Assembly (NCBI RefSeq): GCF_035582795.1
Contig: NC_134373.1
Span: 37,604,501-37,668,500, forward strand
DNA length: 64,000 nucleotides
DNA from: Mycteria americana
Lineage: Eukaryota > Chordata > Aves > Ciconiiformes > Ciconiidae
Direction of reading: 5' to 3'
The position numbers were made by a program, and so were the translations under genes. The notes under the pieces are model-generated. The model ran no database searches, was not told where the DNA came from, and saw only the letters and a list, made by a program, of their open reading frames with translations. How positions within the stretch are numbered: position 1 is the stretch's first letter; every line of letters starts with the position of its first letter. Shown piece by piece: positions 49,966 through 62,459 of this stretch.

Positions 49966-52828
49966 CCAGTCAGCACAGTGGGCTGGGCTGTCCCACACGC
50001 CGCGCCTCTCCGGGGCACCAAGATCCACCGCAGGAGCCCTTGGCTGCTGCGAGATGTCTGGCTTTCACCAGCTCCTCCCTCGCTGCTCCATCAGACAGGG
50101 GAGAATAACTCTGCCCTGACAAACAAGTCTTTCTTTCCTTTCCAAACATTTATGTCTGATTCATTGAGCCTTCAGGTCTGTTTAGAAGAAAGTAATTCAA
50201 CCTCCGTATTTCAGCTGCAAAGAAATACACTGATGTGGGCAGCAGTGCGTTAGGCAGGAGAGCCAGACCTGCAAATCACTGCTTCCCATCACCCAAATCC
50301 TGCTCCACCCTGGATTTCAACTGGTGTGTCTTGAACAAAATCCACTAGACCTTTTTGCAAAGCCCAGAGTTATCTGTGCTCACACCTTTCCTCATTTTCA
50401 CAGTATCTATCTCAGATGTGCTGTAGACCTTGTTACATGAGAACATTTGCAAAAGAAAAAATTAAATGCACTTTATCCTTCTTACAGCCTGTAAAGCTAA
50501 AAATATATCTCATCTTCCATTAGCTCCTCATTTGAAATAAATCAAATCAATTAAATATCACTTTTAAGACATTATAAACTATTATATACTTGAAAACATA
50601 TTTATTCTCCAAGTTGATCATAAATAAATATAAGTGCAAATTAAAGTGCTCTGTGAACTTTTATCTTTCAATTAAACAATTTCAATGAAGCTCCTTAAGA
50701 AAACTTATTGCTGTGTTTCCTACTGTTCCATAAGGTCAGACAGATGTGATCAAACATACATAACTTGTCAGATATATGCAAAATCCTCTTGCCATCGTTT
50801 TTCTTTATGAGGAACAAAGAAAACGCCTTAAACCATGTGAAAGAGAAAAGACCATACACCTAGATTCGAACTGTATCTGTATTCTTTTGGAAAACTGGAA
50901 CATGATTTCCTCTGAATAACAGACACAGAGCCCCAGGCACTTTATATGTTCAAAAATTAAACTTACAACTGGCATACATCTGGCAGTGATCCTGTACACT
51001 AAATCCATTTGGTTGGCCAGATGGCCTGAGACTTGCAGCTTTTTAATCTCACACACAAAGCACTTTAGGCTGGAAAAAACAATAAATACAACATAATACA
51101 GCATCATGACAAACAGCCTCTTTTATTGGTTTTGCAGCTATAGGTACGGAAAAATATGGGCAAAGCAAGTATTGTTTTCACAATTTACTTCCTAAAATGT
51201 GCCATATTCCGCAACTGCATCCTCTTTTCCTCCATTTCTTATACCTAATTGATCCTCAGCAAAGGATGAGTGATTCCTTAGGTACAAGGTTGGATGCTGG
51301 AGGCAGAGGATGGCATGATCTGCCACGACTCCTCTCTGATGAGGAAGGGCAGGACAGTGAGATCTTAATATCTCTTTTATTCCTGCTTTCTTTGGGACAA
51401 ACATCCCACATTGTTTCTATGCATGAAAAACAGAGGCGGCTGTAAAAAGTGAATTTTTCTACTGTCATTCTCTTCAAACAGCCAAGTCTTAGAAAAAACA
51501 GTTCCTTTTCTTTGCTGTGAATGCGCGTTTCTTTTTCTCAAATACTTTTCTGTATGCTATTAGTGAACACACTTCCTCCCATTGACTTCAGCAGGAGCTG
51601 CAGTCTTTTCTCTGTATGCTACTGATCAATTCCTGCACTTATATCTGCTTTTTTTTCCTTGTGAGCCACAGTCCATTAAAATCCATGTAAAAACTCCCAC
51701 TGAATTCATGGCTGTGTGCATACTAAGTCACCACGGTGTGACCGTAACTTTCACCTGCCGCACACCACTGTTAAATGAATGCCATCAGGAAGGGAGCACA
51801 TTGCTATGAGTTTGTCTTCAGTCCTTTGGTGTTTTCTGCAGCGAACGCAGAAGTATTGCACAGCTGCATGAACGAAGCCGAAATTCAACCTTTCACCGTT
51901 ACGCCCCTGTTCTTGCACTACGCGTTACCGTCAGCTCGTCCCTTGCCACAGCTATCCCTTTCTTACCCTCTCTTTGGAAAGGCTAATGGAGCATCTTTGG
52001 CTTAGGCGTCTGTTATTCACCATGCAACTAATTAGCTCAGAATAGTGGGGTTTAGGACAAACAGATGACTTCACTCGCTGGCTCGTTTCATCTTTCCAGT
52101 GATGCTTACTTGTGCTGGCAGCTTCAAAGGCATCTTAGTGGATAAACTGTCTGACCTACTAAAAGAAGTACAAAGAGAATCCCCTTCTCAATTAATTCTT
52201 GCGCTCCAAATTCATACTCAGATTTGTTTCTGAGCAGCTTTCATTTCTGTTAATCAGCTACGACAGTTTTAGTTCCCTTGAGTTGTTGCTTGACTGCAGA
52301 TCTCCTCCTGTACCGTACTTTTCCCAGTTGTTTTAGGAAACGTTGCTATTGAAAAGGCAGAGGCCTGGACCTCAGCTGAACCGAATCAGTATCTCCACCA
52401 AAGGAAATTCTTTCAAATTCACTAAAGTTAAAGAAAGCAGATTTATGTCACCCAAGACTCCTGTCCCTAAATGTTACAGAGATAGCATGTATGTATCTTA
52501 TTGCCTAAAGACCTAGTCCAAATACTGTTTCACACTCTTAAATTCCATAAAATAGCCTGGGGGAAGAAAATTGCTCTATACTTTCATACCAAAGATCCTA
52601 CAGTAAATTTGTGCTTTGGGCAAAGTAGCTGAATATAATGAGAGATGTTCACAGCATACATGGAAAATAAGCATCGTCATCGCTGAGGCCGAGAGAAGTT
52701 TCACCCAAGGCCATGAGGGTAGTTGAAAGTGGAGCTGGGAGAAGAGGTTAGTGATCTTCACCTGCCAGCTCTGCTCAGAGTACTGGGCTGTGCCGGTGTT
52801 TTCAATGGGTGAAAAGAAAGAGTCAAGG

Positions 52829-52905
52829 AAAAAAAAAAAAGAATAATAAAAAAAAAGATAATATGTTAAAAAGATAATAATGTTAAAAAAAAAAGATAAT
52901 AAATG
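52829..52905. repeat. A-rich tandem repeat with GATAATA cores
   Basis: Three imperfect units of A(n)GATAATA(T/A)TGTT within an A-rich tract. It could be a decayed retroposon tail or simple slippage. Confidence 0.8.
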
Positions 52906-54359
52906 CACAAAACTATAGGGGTTGACCGACTACCTGGGGTGCTTACCTACAGCATCTGAGGCTTGTAGAGGAAGATTTGAGCTGAGAAGCAAAGCCATTA
53001 AATAAACTCTTCCCCTCGTCCCCGGTATTCCCAGTACCACCATGCAGCTGTGTCACTTGCTGAAATCTCTTCAGCTGGACCAACAGACATGCAGCACATC
53101 TGGAAGCAGAGGACTTTAATTGGGATGCCTAACTACTAACTTATGTGCCTAACTTTAGCCAAGCAAGTTTTGACAGTCCTGGCCTCTGTCTTTAATGCTA
53201 TTAGCATTCTGGAGGGTCTATTGATGATTTCATGCCAAATCAATTTTGGCGCATTAAAGTGATTTGTCTGAAATCCAGCAAAAGAGCTTTCCTAATAATT
53301 CAGGTCTCAGACTCTGCAATGCTGGCAGGAAGGTAATACGTGCCTGCATAGGTGCCCTCAATTTGCTCTAAAAATTTCAGGAAGATTTTACTGGCATTTA
53401 AAGCATTTTAACACATATATTTTCTTTTAAACCTTTGCCATTCTTTTTAACGCTGAGTAATTCGCTGTTCACTTCAATGTAATTTTAAAATAAAAAAAAA
53501 TCAAAATTGTCTTTAAGGAAAAGGTGTTTCATCTTCAACTTAAAATCTTCCAGGTATATCTTTTAGATATATCTGTATTTGCACCTGCAAAAATGTACAG
53601 GAGACTGTCAAAATGTACACTAGAAAAGTAGCCTTGAACTGCTTGGTGCTGGTCAGGAAATGCATTTGGCCTTCTGCCAGAGCAATGGTGGTGCACAAAA
53701 AACCAAGAGCCAATGTACGATTTATCGGTGTCCTTTGTGGAGTACTTATCAGCTCCTTCCAAAATATTCTAACTTTTCACCCTACATGTAGATTCCTATA
53801 GGTGTGATGACCCATCGCTTTTACGGTTGTAAATTATACGTGTCTGAGATGAAGGATCGTTTTAGCTGACTTTATAGGAAAGGTTACCTACACCATACTC
53901 AAAGCTGAAAAAGAAGAAATACGAAATACAGCGTTCCTCCCGCCTTTGTGCATTGGGTGAGGCAGGTTCAGAGGTCTAGTAAATATTGGCAACTGGGAAT
54001 GCTAAAGAGCATAAAAGTTCAGTTGCTGTTTGGGTTTGATGTGTATATTGTTAGCAGTCATGGGGTTTTTTGTTGAAGGGTATCAGATATTTCAGTTAGC
54101 GAAGAAACAGCCAGGGATGCTAAATAGCTTGAAACGGGAAACAACCATCACCTGAACTGCCAGCTCATTTAAGGGAGCGTTTGAGTGAATATATTGCAGC
54201 ACAGAGACAGAGTTGTCCGGGGTCCATCCAAAACAGTGCCACCCAAATTCATAATGGCTAACCATAAAGGAAAAGGAAAATAAACATTTCTGCCTCTTTG
54301 CATTTTTCCTCCCCATTATGGAGTTTACTGTCTATCCCTCTTTATAGGTCTTGGATAGG

Positions 54360-54625
54360 GCCTCGGCACCAGCTGACGGCTTTGGGTCCATCAGCGCGAC
54401 AGCCAGCTGCCCAAAATGGCCGGGGTCTGGCTCTGGCAGCCCGGCCCGGTGGAGGGGAGGCCATCTGGCACCGCCGCCTCGCTGGGTACCGCTCCTGCAA
54501 AACTCGCCAGAAAGCCCGCGGTGTGCTCCGGGGCCAGGCTGCCGGCAGCGCTGCCAGGCCAGGGTGGCACCGCTTCCCCCAGGGAATTGCCTACCACAGG
54601 CTCATTTTGGGGTGACTAAAACCTC
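54360..54625. promoter_or_regulatory. GC/CpG-rich patch in AT-rich surroundings
   Basis: Sharp change of composition with many CpGs (GCGCGACAG, GGCCCGGTG, CACCGCCGCC, AAGCCCGCGG). Several frames are open, including a 67-codon ATG frame at 54416-54619 (MAGVWLWQPG...), as expected from GC content alone. It could be a promoter CpG island, an unrecognised first exon, or a GC-rich isolated segment. Confidence 0.3.
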
Positions 54626-55797
54626 GTCAAGGAACATAAAAATTAACCCTCACAGCCTCTAACGTGGTGCGAGAGTCTTCTGGTAATGGATCTTTAATGC
54701 AAATATGTTACAGAAATACATGTCATATATGGGAAAAAAGAAGCATCTTTTCCCTGGCTTTACGCTATGCAGGATGGTCAAGGAGACCTTTGCAAGGGGA
54801 CTAAAGATAATGTCCCAGAAATGAAGAGCACATTTTTCTTGCTCTAGGTAAATATACTGATATGCATGGGCGGCTTTTCCAGTTCTGGCACACTGCTTCA
54901 ATCTTTTCTTTCCCACCATGTGAACAAATGTTTGTTTGCTTCAAGTTCAAGACAGGCTTTCCAAGGCAAAATCCATCCAGATGGTCACCAGACAAAGCGA
55001 GGAGTCTCAGATTTCTCTAAACAGTTTTTTAAACCAAAGAAATTGTTTTCTACAGTGTTCTTCACTGATGATGCCTTTTCTGCTATTGCTTACGACATTG
55101 ATGGAATAAGCTGCTTTTGTTGATTAAAGCTCGTGAATCCCATAGGCAGTTTAAATCCTATCAAAAGGTTCATCTTTTCAGATGTTCTTTTTAAGTTCTT
55201 TAACTATGGTTTCTGAATTCTCCCCACTATTTCAATCCTCATAGCTAAGCCCTTCAAGCTGTCTTTATGTAGTTCCTGGAAATGACATGGGCACTGTGTG
55301 TAGTACACATTTACTTCAAATTAATATCTATGTTATTGTTGTACCTGTATCGCACACGATGCCCCAAAATTGCACTCTCCATGTACTGCACATGTAGTAG
55401 GTGTGTAGACAGATGTTTGATGAATGCTTGTATATTATTCCTGGTTTTATTTCTTCAAAAGCAAAACAATCACCCAAACCTTTAACCCCAAAATCTCATT
55501 TTATATCCTCTGTGTTGTTTAAAATATTGCATTTCTTTTCAGACCCAATGTTCTTGCCTCCTGTTTCAGAAACAATCACTTTCGTGGATGCTGGTGGCAC
55601 TCTGTTTGCTGCAGGCTTGCTTGTCACAAAAACCATACACTGCTTTCCTCCAGAAGCAAAACATAGCGGGTGAGATTTACCACTTAGTGCATGAAGGAAG
55701 TATTGATTCCTCTAGCAGAGTAAAATCTTCAGCTGTGATTAGCCCAAACACGTTGTTTAAAGTAGGAGGGTCTTCATCACAACCCAGGCCTCCATAT

Positions 55798-56122
55798 CCT
55801 GAAAGGAGGTTGTAGAGAGGTGGGGGTCGGTCTCTTCTCCCAGGTAACAAGTGATAGGACAAGAGGAAATGGCCTCAAGTTGCGCCAGGGGAGGTTTAGA
55901 CTGGATATTAGGAAATTTTTCTTCACTGAAGGGGTTATCAAGCATTGGAACAGGCTGCCCAGGGAAGTGGTTGAGTCCCCATTCCTGGAGGTATTTAAAG
56001 GACGTTTGGATGAGGTGCTTAGGGACATGGTGTAGTGGTGGTCTTGGCAGTGTTAGGTTTATGGTTGGACTCGATGATCTTAAAGGTCTTTTCCAACCCA
56101 TACGATTCTGTGATTCTGTGAT
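55798..56122 (+). mobile_element. CR1 LINE 3' end with ATTCTGTG tail
   Basis: About 325 bp, 5'-truncated, of a subfamily different from the 31.4-kb copy. Key segments are GGTGGGGGTCGGTCTCTTC, AGTGATAGGACAAGAGG, TGGACTCGATGATCTTAAAGG and TTTTCCAACCC, ending in two ATTCTGTG units at 56105-56120. It is the same subfamily type as the 58.2-kb copy, which it resembles base for base over most of the overlap. Confidence 0.95.
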
Positions 56123-58254
56123 CCTACACTGTTGTGCACAATCCCCTTTAATAGGGAACTTTATAACCAATACCAAGGTGTTGCAGAGCACTATGTGGGC
56201 TGGGGGACGGTGGAGGAGTTTCATGGCTGCTTGATGCTACGGGGATGCTGTGGTGCATGCACCCAGGAGGGCAAGCCACAAGCACGGTGACCCGCCAGTG
56301 GCAGAGCATCGTGGATGGGACTGGTGGGACAAAGGTACCAGGAGGTCAGGGCACAAGAGTTTACGTATGCCAAAAGATGTCAGATGGGAAACCCTCTCCC
56401 TGGGAATGTCCTGTGAGAAAGTAGGAGCGAACCAGAACAGCAATGTGGCAGGTGGATCAAAGGAGATGACAGACGTGGTAAGAGCCCGTGCTTGCAGCAG
56501 TGAAACATGGGCAAGAAACATCAGTGAGATGTTCTCACAGGTTTTGCTCCTGATTATCACACGGGTCATGTGGGTAGTGAAGCTCCTTTGTCAGTGGTTT
56601 TCTGTTCACCCCCTGTTCAGTAATTAACATGCATTTCATCTGAGAGGGACAAGACTTTTTTTAGTGAGCTGTAGGAAAATCACATGGATTTTGGTATGAT
56701 TCATACTGCCTTTGTAATTTCTTGAGATTCACTTCACTAGAGCCAACTTTTGATGTGCTGAGGCATGTGAGATGGTTAAATAGCTGTTATAGTCTACTTG
56801 GTCATCACACTTGGTACTATACTCTACATATGGCTTGAAGTGTCTGAGATTAAAGAGGACGGGTGCCTGCCAGGGTGAGCTGGATCCAGAACCCACTCAT
56901 TCAGCAGGTCACACGGGATCTAGTGTGAAATGTTCCATCAAGGCAACTAAAGGACTTGAAACACCCAGCTTCATATTCCTGCTCCATCAGTGTGTATGAC
57001 CTTGGGAAGCACAAAAAGTCTTTCTCTGCCTCAATGAAATGGGGAAAAATATGCTTCCCCATCTCATGTAGTCCTGAGGATAAATTCCTGAAAGCTGCTG
57101 AGGTGCTCAGATCCTATGGTAACAGAGGCAATATAAGTACAATAGATTTATAGTCTTTCCATTAACTTTGGATGAGACCTTATAGGCATTGTGCATTTCT
57201 TGCAATGTTCAAAGTAAGCAATTATCATTATTTCCATCTGTTCTTTCTCTGCCTGTGTCCTTTAAAAGTTATGGCAAAGGCTGATGAGGTAGAAAGACTG
57301 TATGCCTCAGAAATGAGCAAAGTGAAACAAAACCTTTCACCAAGGTATGTCTGGAAAAACAATACATTCTCAGAACTGTGTTACCCATTGAGCAAAAAAA
57401 CATATACATAGTATCAAACCTGAAATTTTTGCAAATTATTTTGTGAACCATCATGAAGAATGTCTTTGGGGCTTAGGTGGATGGCACCTCCTCACCAGCG
57501 TGTTTAGGCCAATGGCAAAACTGGGTTTTAAAATAAGTAATTTCTGAGTATTGGCATGTTTTAGTTTTCAAAATGCTTTTATTTTACATTCTTTGTAAAA
57601 TCGGCTCAGAAATGGACAGTGTCATTGATTTCTCTGAGAAGAATAACACAAAAAAACTTGCTACGGGTAAAGAAAGGCAATCCTACAGAATGATGACTTC
57701 TGCCTAACAAAGTAATGCTCACCCAGAGTAATTACATCTTTTACCAGATGTGGTAAAAGACCTATACAGTCATTTGAAAGTGGACAGCTAACTATTGGCT
57801 TCGTAAAAACCCAGCTGCAGGAAAAACTGGAGTAGGCTCTCTCTGTCGGAGAAGGGGAAAGGCAGATTGGTGATAACATACCAGCATAACCTCTGAAGAG
57901 ATAGAAAAGAATTGTGATATCTCTAAAATTGCTGCCTTCTTAAAACTCACATATACATTGGCCCTCCCTTAAATTCTGTTTAGTTGGTGCCAAATATCCT
58001 CCTAAACCTTCTCTCTAAGTCTAAATTCCCAGTTCCCAGGGAAAATGCAAGTTGTTACCTATATTATAGTTTCTCAGTTCCTCTGCTTGTATGAAGGTTT
58101 ATGAATCGATGTTGTGGCTCCTTTTAAACACTATATTCAGAGACTCAGAAATATGATCAATGGTTAGGAATAAATTCACATTTATTGCGTTTGAGCCTAG
58201 ATAATGCGTTAGATTATTTTTTATATTGCATTCTCAGAAAGCTTTAGCATCATT
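56123..58254. other. Interval between two CR1 copies: no gene established
   Basis: Mostly AT-rich. Holds an exon-like 76-nt segment at 57269-57344 with no recognised family. Confidence 0.5.
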
Positions 58255-58858
58255 CCTGGCGGAAAAGGACCTGGGGGTGCTGGTTGACAGCTGGCTGAAC
58301 ATGAGCCAGCAGTGTGCCCAGGTGGCCAAGAAAACCAACAGCATCCTGGCTTGTATCAGGAATAGTGTGGCCAGCAGGAGCAGGGAAGTGATGGTCCCCC
58401 TGTACTCAGCACTGGTGGGGCCACATCTCGAATACTGTGTTCAGTTTTGGGCCCCCCACTACAAGAGAGACATTGAGGTGCTGGAGCGTGTCCAGAGAAG
58501 GGCAACGAAGCTGGTGAAGGGCCTGGAGCACAAGGCTGATGAGGAGCAGCTGAGGGAGCTGGGGTTGTTTAGCCTGGAGAAAAGGAGGCTGAGGGGAGAC
58601 CTTATCACTCTCTACAACTACCTGAAAGGAGGGTGTAGCGAGGTGGGGGTCGGTCTCTTCTCCCAAGTAACTAGCAATAGGACGAGAGGAAATGGCCTCA
58701 AGTTGCATCAGGAGAGGTTTAGACTGGATATTAGGAACAATTTCTTTAGTGAAAGGATGGTCAAGCATTGGAAAGGGCTGCCCAGAGAGGTGGTGGAGTC
58801 ACCACCCCTGGAGGAGTTAAAAAAATGTGTAGACGTGGCACTTTGGGACATGGTTTAG
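58226..58858 (+). pseudogene. CR1 pol (ORF2) C-terminal fragment, open for 210 codons
   Basis: The frame is uninterrupted to TAG and encodes the region after the reverse-transcriptase catalytic core: [70 protein letters not shown], then [16 protein letters not shown]. The endonuclease and the catalytic YXDD part are absent because of 5' truncation, so no active enzyme is encoded. The first nine or so codons are flanking DNA, not CR1. Confidence 0.9.
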
Positions 58859-58944
58859 TAGGCATGGAGGCGTTGGGTTGATGGTTGGACTATATGATCC
58901 TAGAGGTCTTTTCCCACCTTAATGATTTTATGATTCTGTGATTC
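58255..58944 (+). mobile_element. CR1 LINE, 5'-truncated, retaining pol C-terminus and 3' UTR
   Basis: About 690 bp in + orientation, from GAAAAGGACCTGGGGGTGC in the pol gene to the 3' end: TTGGACTATATGATCC, CTTTTCCCACC, then ATTTTATG/ATTCTGTG at 58925-58940. It is close to what I know of consensus CR1 and looks the youngest copy in the window. The 5' boundary is approximate. Confidence 0.95.
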
Positions 58945-59977
58945 AGGTATCAGAGGAAAACACTACCTCCAGCAAGTGCCCTGGGAAAGCTTTTCAGAGC
59001 AGCACTTGCCTCGACTCACCCGCAGCAGGTTCAAAGGACATGGTGAAAGGACAACCAGGGAGCTACTTGTTCTTTCTCAGAGGTGTCATGGCTCCTTTTG
59101 GGAAGCAGGGAACTGCTTTTCCAGCTCTACAGAAAATCACTGTTGGTGTAAAACCAGGCAAGAGCAAGGGGACTCAGGAAAGCTTTGAAAATCTTCTGGA
59201 AGCAGTGCTGGCTGGGCACCTGAGTAATTTTAAAACTGAACGAAGTAGATGAGAGCAAGGGGAATGCTTCATTTGCTTCCAGGATGATTTTCCTGTGAAT
59301 TCAGCGGGATTATGAGATGGTCCTTCCTGTTCCTAAGTGGGATGGTGTGAAGGGCCAAGGTCCAACACTGAACATTTCCAAAGGACCAGGTACCGGCACG
59401 CTTTGGCTTTCAAACCATTTTTACAGTCATTCAGACCTGCTCAGAAAAGGACAGCATCACTGACTTCCTTGATAAGCATCAAAAGAGGAATAAACAGAAA
59501 TTGGCACCTGACATAGTTGGTGCCTATGGAAGCGTGGATTTCTGTCAAAGACTCTTGTGGGCAACTTCTGCTTCTGTTACAGAGGTTCAGCTTTAGTCTT
59601 CCAAATGAACCAGTTGGCAACAGAGGTGTTAAAATTCTGTATTCACTACTAGAAAACATGGGTAGAAGTGAAATGTCCATTTCAAAATGTATTTCCGTCT
59701 ATGTGTGGATAGGCCTGTGTGTCTGGAAATGTTATCAAGGTTAATTAGAAAAATTATCTCATCAGAACAAAAAAAAAATCAGGTGAGTGGAATCTCTCTG
59801 CCTGAGACACGGTAATCTTTCCTAGCTCGGTTTCAAGTGCAACTGCGATCCATCAAAGTCATTCCCCCGTGCAGTCCCTCGAGGACATCAAAAGTTTAGC
59901 CGACTGTGGCAATACTTGCATTGCACCTGCAGTATTAATGAAAATGGGTGTTGCAGCTGCTTCCTCCAGCGGTGTGC

Positions 59978-60003
59978 AATAAAAAAATAAAAAAAAAAAA
60001 AAG
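59978..60003. repeat. A-rich tract (AATAAAAAAATA followed by A-run)
   Basis: Low-complexity A-rich run. No processed pseudogene was recognised upstream of it. Confidence 0.75.
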
Positions 60004-61049
60004 CAAGGCATATCCATGCCGTTAGATACTGTTGTCCCTATTTGAAAAGATAGATACTTACATGTTCTTTCTCCCTGTGGTTTGTGAACACCTCCCCTGA
60101 GTTAAAAAGAAGTCATGACCATTCTCTGTCTCCTTTGTCATTTGATTGTACTCGCTCAATATTTGCTTACATGCTTGTTAAATTTTTTTTTGTTCTAATA
60201 AAATAAGATGCATGGCCAGGCAGTACAGTGCATAAGAGGTGCATTTCTGTACGAGCGGTTTTCAAAAGAAGAGCTAATGATATGACTGATTCTGTACTTG
60301 CTTGGGTTGCACCCCAATAGTTTGTGTTTGCTTTTTTCAAGTGGGCGGTCATCACCACTGATACCTTGCTGGTTGTTCAGGCCATTGATTTCGAAATGTT
60401 CATTGTCTCCTTCAGCAAGGTTTTTTGGGATCAAAAAGTCTCTGATCCACTGCTCACCTGCCATGCAAATAGGGTACTATTTGGAAAAGGCTGTGACAGA
60501 AGCCAGATATTTCTGGTTTGAGCTATAATGATATTTCTCGTATTCTCTTTTGGGAGGATTTTGCTGTGTCTCTAGTTCCCAGACTTCTCTCTCATCATTC
60601 ACAGGACTAATCTCTTTGACTTCAGTTTCAGGAGAGCAAGATTTAGCCCGACGTGTCTTCTCCAAGACAAATACACTATAAATTGTTGGCTGGTTTGTTT
60701 TCACCTTTGCTTCCTTGAGAGTCGCCCTGTTCATGGGATGCAGGTCTTTGCCCGATCCCTCTGCTCGGGCACTGCACCTCACAGGTGGTGGAGGTGGGAG
60801 CTCCGTAGTGCCAGCCTGAGATCAAGAAGCAACAAAACGGTCAGCACTGAGATCTGTTTTTACATTTTGCTACACGGCGTCACCATAAATAAAATGGAGA
60901 ATCACTGCCGCAGCTCTCTCGCTTTCTCCCCTGATCAGTTGTTGTCCTTTCTGCTGTGGCAATACAAAAGAAGCAAGAGAGAAAAACAAATTAGATTACT
61001 CTCTGGTGCATGGAAAGAAAATGCCATTTAGCCCAGAACTCCCGCTGCA

Positions 61050-61450
61050 ACTGCCAGGCTGCAACAGGGAGAAAAATCCCCTAATACCACCGCTGCGCCG
61101 TGCAAGAGCGGTAAGCGGTCACCTGTCCTGGCCACGCGCCCTGCACGGGAAGGCTCAACCTTCGCCCACTCCTGCTGGTACCGCTCCCTTTGCAAGGGGT
61201 GCAGGGAGCCACGGTACCGTGGTGGAAACTCTCCCGGGAGGCTGCAGCGCACAAAGTGCTTCCCGATGCGTGCCCGAGGGGAGCACCGCAGCCTGCCAGC
61301 ACAGCACAGCTGGCTTCTCCATAGACCCATCCAGGGCCATCCTCCGGGGCACAGCCCTGCCGTCTGTTGGCGCAGGGAGCTGTGGGCTGCCTGTGTTTTT
61401 AACCCGTGCTCACAGGCCGTTGAACTCATCCTCCCCACAGTTAGGAAGAA
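61050..61450. promoter_or_regulatory. GC/CpG-rich patch
   Basis: CpG-dense relative to its flanks (for example CACCGCTGCGCCGTGC, CACGCGCCCTGCACGGG). A donor-like GCG|GTAAGC occurs on the + strand near 61109. It lies just 5', in minus-strand terms, of an exon-like minus-strand ORF at 60477-60815. No recognised gene. Confidence 0.3.
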
Positions 61451-62459
61451 CCCCAGCCACTGACTCCTCGATCACAGTTGTCCTCACACCACCACCCCTA
61501 CAGGTTCAAACCATCGCGGGGGGTTTAGGGTAACACTTCTGATGTTCTTACTTTGGCCATAAAGGGGATATAATTTTAGCCCTATTGTATGAACAGAAGT
61601 GGGTAGCTATATACTTTCCTTACTTATTATTTACTACTACTCTATTTTATTACCATAGCACCCAGGAGCCACAGTAGCATAACGAAGAGAAGTAACCCCG
61701 GCCCACTGCCAGTTCCTTCCATCTGAGTATCTCAATCCGGTTTGCACACGCTAATTAGTTTCCAAACTTCCGATACCAGTGTAACGGCTTGTGTGGTAAC
61801 CACAGCCCAGCCAAAGCGCTTGCTCAGGCACTGCCCCTGGCACGCATGCGCTCCTATCGAAGTGATGGACATCTGCCTGCAGACACGGAGAGAAGGGGCC
61901 CGGGGACCTTTCAGAAGGGGTTTAAGCGTTGGATTCCTGCGTGCCAGACCATTGCTGTTTTCTGCCCTCGGCACTACTACATCTAAAGTGCACTGTAAAG
62001 CAGGTACTTTATAGATTAGATATTCCTGCTCTATATGCAGCATGTATATTTACAGACAACCCCATAGCAGAGTCTTCATCATTAGGACAGGATATTTCTT
62101 GACTTGCAATCTTATTCACATGTAAACCTGAGTGTTCAGAGATGTGTATAAATTAACCAAGAAATACACTCCAGTGGACTAATATGTCAATAAGCTTGAA
62201 GACCTTTTTAAGAAGCATTTTTTTGTGAATACTTCTTGCTATTCAGATCAGTGGGCAGACACAATACTCGGGCTGGAACTCATCAAAGGCAGAGCAGCAT
62301 CGCGAGTACAGTGCAGGCTGCCGCACATGCTCTCCGGCAGCAGTTCAGAAAGTTTTCGATCACCAGTTTACCTTGCACGCTACACAGGTTGACTCCTTAA
62401 ATGTATTTTTAAAACCCAATTTTGTTTCCAGTATAATTCAAATTAGAGACCTTCTTCTC

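Larger units (their letters stand above)
31792..55797. other. 24-kb gene-poor interval
   Basis: No recognised coding exon, CR1 copy or RNA gene apart from the small repeats and motif blocks listed. Large parts are AT-rich and non-repetitive (33.1-33.85, 34.15-34.75, 35.8-36.7, 40.8-41.5, 42.1-42.4, 50.4-50.8 kb). One exon-like ORF with both splice signals (43604-43739) has no recognisable family. Confidence 0.55.
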
